From Flavobacterium sp. (GTDB taxonomy: Bacteria; Bacteroidota; Bacteroidia; Flavobacteriales; Flavobacteriaceae), in the NCBI GenBank assembly GCA_005792865.1, contig SXQR01000064.1, positions 1 through 7,084 of the forward strand: a DNA stretch of 7,084 bases. Direction: 5' to 3'. Every line of letters starts with the position of its first letter. Positions within the stretch are counted from its first letter, which is position 1. Positions 1 to 5,034 of this stretch are shown one piece after another. Position numbers and translations under genes: made by a program. The notes under the pieces are model-generated. The model had not been told where the DNA came from, ran no database searches, and saw nothing but the letters and a program-made list of their open reading frames with translations.

Positions 1-51
1 CGGGAACGGCAAGGCTCCATCCGGATCTGCCCACACTTTCAGGTATTGAAA
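1..51. other. unresolved left flank, possible 3' end of a convergent gene
   Basis: This short edge precedes the bidirectional terminator. On the plus strand, one frame (codons from base 2) is open until a TGA at 47-49, two bases before the hairpin. That is where the stop of a gene entering from the left would be expected. However, the other plus frames are also open across this stretch, and one minus-strand frame is open too, so the coding frame cannot be decided from fewer than 50 bases. No product can be suggested. Confidence 0.2.
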
Positions 52-80
52 AACCGGCTAAAAAGGCCGGTTATTTTTTT
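52..80. terminator. bidirectional rho-independent terminator
   Basis: A perfect 7-bp stem (AACCGGC at 52-58, GCCGGTT at 66-72) closes a 7-nt loop. It is followed on the plus strand by a run of seven T (74-80). On the minus strand the stem continues into a T run (complement of the A run 49-53). It lies directly behind the stop codon of the minus-strand T9SS cargo gene, whose stop (79-81) overlaps the plus-strand T tract. It should end that transcript, and could also end one entering from the left. Confidence 0.75.
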
Positions 81-1737
81 ACGATTTATTGATCTTGATC
101 GTTTTGGTTCCCGCTGGCCCCGTCACAGCCAGCATGTAAAGCGCCGGTGCGAGTCCGTCCAGGCCAAGCCTCGCTTCAAGGCCGCGGACCTCCCATGTGC
201 GTACCGCCCTTCCCCCCAGGTCGTAGAGAGTGGCCGATACCATCTCACCCGGCGACGAAAGGTTGATGAACCCGGCGGCCGGGTTGGGATAGGCGATGGC
301 CTGCAAGGTGGCAATGTCGGGAGTCGAGAGGCTGCTTTCCCCATATTTCAACAGCGCAAAGTCATTGTTGTTCGCCGCGTCCTGGATCCACCCGATCGCA
401 TAGACATTGCCGTCTTCATCGTGGCCGAGCTTTACGCCCTCATCGCCGGCGGTATCATAATTCCCATACGTGTAATGCGATTCCCAAACCAGGTTGCCCG
501 CTGGTGAATACTTGAGCGTGACCATGTCATAGCCGTCGCCCATCGGGGTGTTGTCGCGGGAGCGACCCGTAATATAGATGTTGCCCTGCGGATCGACCAT
601 GGCATGGCGCGGCCGGTTGTAGGCACCCGTATCGTCGCGCTCATAGAAATTTTCCCATACCACGGCGCCGCTGCCTGCGTTGAGGGCCACCGAACGGATT
701 CCCTCGGCACAGGAATTAACCAAAAGCACATTTCCGTTTGGCATCATTTCGACGGGCTGGTCCCAATTGTACTCGGAGCTGGAACCCTGATAGGTATGCG
801 TCCACTGCACGGTTCCGGCCGCGGAGAGTTTTTGCACGTGCACCTGCTTCTGGCTGATTGAAAGCGCCTTCAACTGGCTTGAGATAAAGGCGTTTCCTGC
901 CTGGTCAACGGTCAGGTTGATGCCCCAGTCCTCGCTGTTGCCGCTGCCGTTGAGCCGGTGCTCCCACATCAGGGTACCGTCGGGTGCGAAGCGCGCAGTG
1001 AGCGAATCGTAATGCGAATAGATTCCGCCGGGACCGACGTATCCGCGGCTGCGACCGATGGCCCAGATGCTTCCCGAACCATCGACGTGGATGTCGCGGA
1101 AAAGGTCGTCGGACGCAAACGGACTGTTGTACACGATGCGGCTTGCAACCGTGCCGTCCGCAGCGCTGAGTTTATAGATGAGCGCGTCCATAGACGAACC
1201 GGCTGCAAGGACGTTTTGGTAGAGCGATCCGCCGCAGTACAGGTAACCATCCTGATAGATGAGCTGCCGCGAAACCGGAGCCTCGATCAAAGCTTCCTGG
1301 TCGGGCGTGACGTACTGCGACCATATCAGTGCGCCGGACGAATCGTACTTGCGCAATATCACGCGCGCCGAGGTGTGGTCCGTATAGCGGTAATTTTCAT
1401 TGAAGAGCAGGTAGACGTTGCCGTCCGCATCGCCCGTGATTCCCTTTGCGAAGAGGCCCCAGTTGCCGTTGACCGGAAAAATGTACTGGCGCCATAGTTC
1501 CTCGCCCGCATTGTTGGCCTTTATCAGCATGAGCCCGTCGAAGTTGGGATTGCCCGGAAGTTGTCCGATATGGCCGATGACATAGGAATCGCCCGAAGCC
1601 GTCACGTAAAGATCGGTGACATGGTCGCTGTTGGTGGCATCGGAAACCAAAGTCCACTCGGGATTTGAAAGAGATTGTGCATCGGCCGCAGCAACGACGC
1701 CCAAAAAAACGGCAAGTAGTAATTTTTTAAGATTCAT
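79..1737 (-). CDS. secreted T9SS cargo protein with propeller-like repeats and a type A sorting domain
   Basis: This is a predicted extracellular or surface protein of 552 residues. Residues 1-20 form a signal peptide: Lys-Lys, then a hydrophobic stretch LLLAVFLGVVAAA, with likely cleavage after ADA. The middle (about 25-465) holds repeated units of about 50-60 residues. Each has an Asp-x-x-Gly-Asn-x-Tyr-x-x-Gly turn, clear near residues 103, 218, 277, 381 and 439, followed by a LKY..G...W strand. This is the pattern of SBBP/PQQ-like beta-propeller blades. Residues about 483-552 are a T9SS type A sorting domain: YPNP, LYDLGGRAV, and a final Gly-Thr-Lys-Thr-Ile-Lys-Ile tail. Such domains direct export through the type IX system and are usually removed afterwards. 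No catalytic motif is visible, so the function is unknown. An in-frame ATG at 1758 would add seven residues. I prefer 1737 because it gives a standard signal peptide and an A-rich leader. Terminators on both sides suggest a single-gene transcript. Confidence 0.88.
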   Translation of the reverse strand: MNLKKLLLAVFLGVVAAADAQSLSNPEWTLVSDATNSDHVTDLYVTASGDSYVIGHIGQLPGNPNFDGLMLIKANNAGEELWRQYIFPVNGNWGLFAKGITGDADGNVYLLFNENYRYTDHTSARVILRKYDSSGALIWSQYVTPDQEALIEAPVSRQLIYQDGYLYCGGSLYQNVLAAGSSMDALIYKLSAADGTVASRIVYNSPFASDDLFRDIHVDGSGSIWAIGRSRGYVGPGGIYSHYDSLTARFAPDGTLMWEHRLNGSGNSEDWGINLTVDQAGNAFISSQLKALSISQKQVHVQKLSAAGTVQWTHTYQGSSSEYNWDQPVEMMPNGNVLLVNSCAEGIRSVALNAGSGAVVWENFYERDDTGAYNRPRHAMVDPQGNIYITGRSRDNTPMGDGYDMVTLKYSPAGNLVWESHYTYGNYDTAGDEGVKLGHDEDGNVYAIGWIQDAANNNDFALLKYGESSLSTPDIATLQAIAYPNPAAGFINLSSPGEMVSATLYDLGGRAVRTWEVRGLEARLGLDGLAPALYMLAVTGPAGTKTIKINKS

Positions 1738-1793
1738 GGTTTTTATAATTGTGGTCATTGAACAGGTTTATAGGGGAGAACCCTACGTGAGGC

Positions 1794-1819
1794 AAAAAAA
1801 AGGGCGGTCCATGCCGCCC
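1794..1819 (-). terminator. rho-independent terminator of the lipoprotein operon
   Basis: Read on the minus strand, a perfect GC-only 6-bp stem (GGGCGG / CCGCCC, plus-strand arms 1802-1807 and 1814-1819) with a 6-nt loop is followed by eight T (1794-1801). It begins 18 nt after the stop codon of the 154-residue lipoprotein gene and separates that operon from the T9SS cargo gene downstream. Confidence 0.85.
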
Positions 1820-1837
1820 CTTTCGCACAGCACGAGG

Positions 1838-2302
1838 TTAAATTTTCTCAAAGGTCAACGTATCGACGCTGCCATCGCCACCGCTCACGTGGCGCAGCCT
1901 GATCCGGGAATTGGTCCTTTCCAGGATGTCCCAGTCCTCGTTGAGTTCGGTGAAATTGTTGGGCGATGAGAACATGATGTTGAAGTCCAGGTCCGAATGC
2001 GGGCTGTCGTCCCCGCTGTTGCTGGAATCGGTCACCGACCAGAAACCCGTTACCGTAGCTGATGATCCCACCGCAGTGAGCACATTCCCGTTTTCAAAAG
2101 TGAACGCATAACCCGTAAAGTAGTGCGTATGGTCGTCGCCATCCTCCACAAAACTCGTGACGCGCCAGGTGCCCTGGGTCACGGTGTTGATCACGGGTGC
2201 GGGATCGGAGCTCGATGACGAACCATCGTCTGAACTGCAGGTTGAAGCTGTGTTGACCATGAACAGGCAGGCCAGGATCGGATAAAAAATCAATCGTTTC
2301 AT
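1838..2302 (-). CDS. small surface lipoprotein with a lipocalin-like domain
   Basis: A lipoprotein of 154 residues. A short basic and hydrophobic signal (MKRLIFYPILACLFM) leads to Cys22 in NTASTC. The Thr just before the cysteine is unusual for a lipobox, but the Ser-Ser-Asp-Asp and poly-Ser stretch after it looks like the lipoprotein export signal that sends Bacteroidota lipoproteins to the cell surface. Residues about 43-154 form one small beta-rich domain: GTWRV, GYAFTFENGNVLTA, GFWSV, LDFNI, the acidic ELNEDWDILE, then RIRLRH and LTFEKI. The opening Gly-Thr-Trp and the alternating strands recall lipocalin-like domains of flavobacterial lipoproteins. The whole domain is clearly homologous to the C-terminus of the 340-residue lipoprotein upstream. 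It is probably the last gene of a leftward operon. Ligand or partner is unknown. Confidence 0.85.
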   Translation of the reverse strand: MKRLIFYPILACLFMVNTASTCSSDDGSSSSSDPAPVINTVTQGTWRVTSFVEDGDDHTHYFTGYAFTFENGNVLTAVGSSATVTGFWSVTDSSNSGDDSPHSDLDFNIMFSSPNNFTELNEDWDILERTNSRIRLRHVSGGDGSVDTLTFEKI

Positions 2303-2312
2303 TTTTGGTTAA

Positions 2313-2456
2313 TTAAGGGATTATTAAATACATTTTACTTTTTAGGCCGAAAGCGACAAACAGGATCGCCATCCAGATCAGCAATTGGAGCAGCAGGTAT
2401 CCGGCCCCAATGCGTTGGCCATGCTCGTGCCGACGGAATGACTTGCCCGAACGCAT
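2313..2456 (-). CDS. possible 47-residue single-pass membrane protein
   Basis: A short open frame fills almost the whole gap between the two lipoprotein genes. Its ATG lies 4 nt after the stop of the 340-residue lipoprotein, and its stop lies 10 nt before the ATG of the 154-residue one. The product begins with a basic stretch (MRSGKSFRRHEHGQR), then has one hydrophobic helix (about residues 18-36, YLLLQLLIWMAILFVAFGL), a Lys-Ser-Lys clamp and a short tail. That charge pattern does not by itself settle topology. Codon third positions are mostly G or C over the first 38 codons, like the neighbours, and become AT-rich only in the last ten. Fit, spacing and composition favour a real gene, but I recognise no family, and the frame also runs open upstream antisense-free inside the lipoprotein gene, so chance remains possible. 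Confidence 0.42.
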   Translation of the reverse strand: MRSGKSFRRHEHGQRIGAGYLLLQLLIWMAILFVAFGLKSKMYLIIP

Positions 2457-2460
2457 GGCG

Positions 2461-3483
2461 TCAGATTTTGGAGAAATGAAGCCTGTCCGGGTCATTTCCC
2501 CCGCCATCCTGCCGAAGCCTGACGGTCTGCTCACTGAATTCAAGCACGCGCCAATCGTCATCCAGGTCGCCCAGGTTGGAGCTGTTGAAATCGATGTCAA
2601 GGAACTGGGTGCTGCCTTCGAGGTACGCATTCCAGACCCCGTTGTAGGTATTGCCGTTCTTTACCGCCGTAACGGTACCGCCCGCTGCAAAGGTGAAGAC
2701 GTAGCCCTGGTAATCGCCCGTTTCGTCCTCGTTGTGGTAATAGTAGGAAACATACCACGTCCCCGTCTGCAGGACCTGGTCCAGGCCATCCACGGGAGCA
2801 GGGCCACCGCCAGTTTGGCTACAGGTGCCGATGGTGCCTTCGATAAGATTGGCGAACTCGGTATTGCTGCCGATCTGGACCGGGTTTCCGCCCGAAACGC
2901 TCACCGAGACCGGGTACACCACTTCGAGGACCATCTGCGAAGCCGCGGCCAGGAAATTGAACAATTGTGCATTGCCGAGGATCGTCACGCTGCCGGTTTG
3001 CTGGTTGACCGTATCATAGGTATTGATGGTCACGGGGAATTGGATCGCGATGCACGGAATCTCGTCCAGCCCGTCGTCCTGTCCGCACTGGGAGATGGCC
3101 AGGGCCAGTTGTGATGCCGACGCGATGGTTTCCTGCTGGAAATTCTGGTAGGTGATCCCGATGGGGTACACGAAATCCACCGAGTCCACGTCACTTCCCG
3201 ATTGCGCGAAGATGTCCGCGACCGCCTGGTAACCCGAATCGTCCGTGATGGTGAGCTGCTGACCATTGGCGATGACCGTCACGGGAAGGTTGATGCCAAA
3301 GCAGCTCGTATTGTCCAGGATGTTGTCCTTTGCGGTCGGGTTTTGCGAAACGCGGGACAGCAAGTTGCCCAGCGCGGAAGACGGCGTGAGTCCCGATGGC
3401 GCCTGTTGGACCGAATTTTCCTCCTGCTGGCATCCCGTAAATACCAGGGTCAGGAAAAAAATGAGGATGGCTTGATTTTTCAT
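2461..3483 (-). CDS. lipoprotein with two Cys-bracketed repeats and a C-terminal lipocalin-like domain
   Basis: A lipoprotein of 340 residues. Signal peptide 1-17 with lipobox VFTGC; Cys18 is the lipidated residue, followed by Gln-Gln-Glu-Glu. Residues 61-133 and 144-221 are two related units. Each starts with Cys, then an aromatic or aliphatic residue and INLPVTV or IQFPVTI, has a central VYPI or VYPV strand, and ends with Cys. The four cysteines could form one disulfide per unit. Residues about 239-340 (GTWYVSYYY, GYVFTF, GVWNAY, LDIDF, DLDDDWRVLE, TVRLR, LHFSKI) match the domain of the downstream 154-residue lipoprotein. The open frame continues upstream to 4107, but the ATG at 3483 is the start because it gives a textbook lipoprotein signal and the rest is antisense to the sigma factor gene. 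It is the first gene of the leftward operon and is divergent from the sigma gene. No function is known to me. A ligand-binding or adhesive surface role is only a guess. Confidence 0.88.
   Translation of the reverse strand: MKNQAILIFFLTLVFTGCQQEENSVQQAPSGLTPSSALGNLLSRVSQNPTAKDNILDNTSCFGINLPVTVIANGQQLTITDDSGYQAVADIFAQSGSDVDSVDFVYPIGITYQNFQQETIASASQLALAISQCGQDDGLDEIPCIAIQFPVTINTYDTVNQQTGSVTILGNAQLFNFLAAASQMVLEVVYPVSVSVSGGNPVQIGSNTEFANLIEGTIGTCSQTGGGPAPVDGLDQVLQTGTWYVSYYYHNEDETGDYQGYVFTFAAGGTVTAVKNGNTYNGVWNAYLEGSTQFLDIDFNSSNLGDLDDDWRVLEFSEQTVRLRQDGGGNDPDRLHFSKI
2821..3303 (-). repeat. two diverged protein-level repeats within the 340-residue lipoprotein
   Basis: Unit 1 (3085-3303, residues 61-133) and unit 2 (2821-3054, residues 144-221) align as Cys, PVTV/PVTI, a threonine-isoleucine strand (LTIT / VTIL), a helical Ala-rich stretch, VYPI/VYPV, and a terminal Ile or Thr before Cys. 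They are 73 and 78 residues long and separated by a 10-residue acidic linker. The similarity is visible in protein, not in DNA, so the duplication is old. Confidence 0.65.
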
Positions 3484-3498
3484 GGTCGTCTTGGTTTT

Positions 3499-3506
3499 CG
3501 AAAATA
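3499..3506 (-). promoter_or_regulatory. weak candidate -7 box for the lipoprotein operon
   Basis: On the minus strand, TATTTTCG matches the Bacteroidota -7 consensus TAnnTTTG at all but one position and lies 15 nt before the lipoprotein ATG. No TTG was found at the expected -33 spacing. The call rests on one imperfect 8-mer in an AT-rich stretch. Confidence 0.2.
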
Positions 3507-3551
3507 AAACAGCGCAACTGCATTTCACCCTACCCCGATTTTGATTATTTT

Positions 3552-3559
3552 TAATTTTG
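3552..3559 (+). promoter_or_regulatory. candidate -7 box for the sigma-fecR-receptor operon
   Basis: TAATTTTG matches the Bacteroidota housekeeping -7 consensus TAnnTTTG exactly. It lies 14 nt before the sigma factor ATG, which would give a very short leader beginning in the A-rich GAAAAAAAACAAC stretch. A TTG exists at 3541-3543 but is too close to be the -33 element, and nothing suitable is seen further up. Transcription by an alternative sigma factor, including autoregulation, is therefore not excluded. Confidence 0.35.
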
Positions 3560-3573
3560 CGAAAAAAAACAAC

Positions 3574-4095
3574 ATGAAAAACGCCGCGCCGGGCCTTTGC
3601 GCACAGGCTGCCTTTGCCGATTTCTTTAGGAAACACGCGAAGGCGCTGCGCAATTACCTGTACTTTAAATTCGGCGACCGGGACCAGGCTGACGATATGA
3701 CGCAGGAAGCTTTCGCAAAATTGTGGGAAAAATGCGGCGACGTCCCGATGGAAAAGGCAAAATCCTTTGTTTATACCGTGGCCAACAACGCGTCCTTGAA
3801 CAAGATCGCGCACCGCAAGGTGGTCTTGACCCACGCCAAGATGCATGCGCCCGAAACTGCCACCCATTACGACCCCCAGTTCCTGATCGAGGAAGATCAG
3901 TTTCGCGTAAAACTGGAGGCGGCGATCGCGAACCTGACCGAGGGCCAGCGCACCGCCTTCCTGCTCAACCGGATCGAAGGAAAAAAATACCACGAAATTG
4001 CCGAAATGCTCGGCCTCTCGGTAAAGGCAGTTGAAAAACGCATACACGGGGCACTTGTGTCCCTGCGCGAAAACCTGGGCCGGAAAGTAGGGTAA
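3574..4095 (+). CDS. ECF-type RNA polymerase sigma factor (FecI-like, sigma-70 family)
   Basis: A cytoplasmic sigma factor of 173 residues, a usual length for the ECF group. Region 2 spans about residues 12-53: ADFFRKHAKALRNYLYFKF, then DRDQADDMTQEAFAKLWEK, the acidic helix that contacts core polymerase and the -10 element. Region 4 spans about 114-168: NLTEGQRTAFLLNRIEGKKY, HEIAEMLGLSVKAVEKRIHGAL, a complete helix-turn-helix for the -35 element. Region 3 is absent, as expected for ECF factors. I use the ATG at 3574. A TTG at 3541 would add 11 residues of atypical sequence and would place the start upstream of the likely promoter box. The gene is followed after 36 nt by the fecR-type gene, so FecR is the probable regulator of this factor. 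Target promoters cannot be read from the window. The receptor operon itself and the divergent lipoprotein operon are reasonable candidates. Confidence 0.93.
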   Translation: MKNAAPGLCAQAAFADFFRKHAKALRNYLYFKFGDRDQADDMTQEAFAKLWEKCGDVPMEKAKSFVYTVANNASLNKIAHRKVVLTHAKMHAPETATHYDPQFLIEEDQFRVKLEAAIANLTEGQRTAFLLNRIEGKKYHEIAEMLGLSVKAVEKRIHGALVSLRENLGRKVG

Positions 4096-4131
4096 TGCAC
4101 CCAACATCTGTTATATACAAAATGCCCTGAC

Positions 4132-5034
4132 ATGGAAGAAGATTACAAATTAGCGCGATGGATGGCCGGCGAAATGACCCGGGAGGAACTTTCGGAGTTT
4201 CAAAAATCGCCGAAATACCGCGAATATGAACGCATTGCCACGGCGGCGGCGCGGCTCGAGGCCCCCGAATTTTACCCCGAACCCATACTGAAAAGGGTTT
4301 TGTCGGCTCCCAAACAAAAGGTCATCCGCCTGATCGACCGCGCCTGGTTCCGGGCGGCGGCCGCGATTGTCGTGTTGTTGGGCATCGGCCTTGTGATCAG
4401 GGCCATGTTGCCTGTCAGCGAGTCGGCGGGCATTGCGATGCAACATTCGTTTGTGCTTCCCGACGATTCACAGGTCGTGCTCAATTCGGGCTCGCAGGCC
4501 ACCTACAGCAAATGGAACTGGGATTCGGACCGGCGCGTCGAGCTCGCGGGCGAGGCCTTCTTCAAGGTGGCCAAGGGACAAAAATTCACAGTGGGTACCG
4601 CCAACGGGTCGGTAACGGTTCTCGGCACGCAGTTCAATGTGCGCGCACGCGGTGACCGTTTTGAAGTTTCGTGCTTCGAAGGCCGGGTCCGGGTTGATCA
4701 CGGAGGAAAAACACAGGTCCTGACGCGCGGCCAGGCCGTTGCATTCGCATCGGGGCAAGTGATCCCCGCGCCGCAGCTTTCGGGATCACCCGACTGGATG
4801 CTCGGGGAGCTTTCGTTTTCGCACGAGTCACTGACAGAGATCGTCGCGGAACTCAATCGCCAGCAACCCGTGAGGATCGAGCTTCGGGGCGTGGAGTCGG
4901 CACAGCTCTTCACCGGAACGCTTCCCGCCGGCAATATTGACCAGGCGATCTCGATATTGGCTTCGGCCTATCACCTCGAGATCAGCAAATCGGCAAACGG
5001 CATAACGCTCTCACCCGCCGATGCGCGTCCTTAG
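4132..5034 (+). CDS. FecR-family anti-sigma factor / signal transducer
   Basis: An inner-membrane regulator of 300 residues. The N-terminal about 70 residues (EDYKLARWMAGEMTREELSEF onward) are cytoplasmic and are the expected sigma-binding part. One hydrophobic helix lies at about 74-92 (FRAAAAIVVLLGIGLVI). The periplasmic FecR domain follows at about 105-190: LPDDSQVVLNSGS, the hallmark VELAGEAFFKVAK, then VTVLGTQFNVRA and SCFEGRVRV. A C-terminal domain at about 226-294 (LSFSHESLTEIVAELNRQ ... ISILASAYHLEI) is of the kind found on Bacteroidota FecR proteins (DUF4974). In the Fec scheme, FecR holds or activates the sigma factor and receives the signal from the receptor's periplasmic domain. 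The start codon is the only good ATG after the sigma gene; one at 4122 is followed at once by a stop. The stop overlaps the receptor start by 14 nt, which suggests translational coupling. Confidence 0.93.
   Translation: MEEDYKLARWMAGEMTREELSEFQKSPKYREYERIATAAARLEAPEFYPEPILKRVLSAPKQKVIRLIDRAWFRAAAAIVVLLGIGLVIRAMLPVSESAGIAMQHSFVLPDDSQVVLNSGSQATYSKWNWDSDRRVELAGEAFFKVAKGQKFTVGTANGSVTVLGTQFNVRARGDRFEVSCFEGRVRVDHGGKTQVLTRGQAVAFASGQVIPAPQLSGSPDWMLGELSFSHESLTEIVAELNRQQPVRIELRGVESAQLFTGTLPAGNIDQAISILASAYHLEISKSANGITLSPADARP

Noticed and set aside
46..507. 153-residue plus-strand frame starting at 46
   Set aside because: It runs through the terminator hairpin and is antisense to the T9SS sorting domain, with no coding signs of its own.
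958..1497. 179-residue plus-strand frame opposite the T9SS cargo gene
   Set aside because: It is antisense to the regular propeller repeats, with no recognisable product.
2410..3114. 234-residue plus-strand frame opposite the large lipoprotein
   Set aside because: It is the mirror of a well-supported gene; its sequence has no signal, motif or domain of its own.
3541..3573. TTG start adding 11 residues to the sigma factor
   Set aside because: It would lie upstream of the likely -7 box, adds atypical residues, and a good ATG with an A-rich leader follows at 3574.
3484..4107. Upstream extension of the 340-residue lipoprotein frame, giving 548 residues from 4107
   Set aside because: The extra part is antisense to the sigma factor gene, and the internal ATG at 3483 starts a textbook lipoprotein signal peptide.
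4096..4131. A separate promoter in the AT-rich gap between the sigma and fecR genes
   Set aside because: The TTATATAC stretch has no TAnnTTTG box, and no terminator separates the genes, so co-transcription is simpler.
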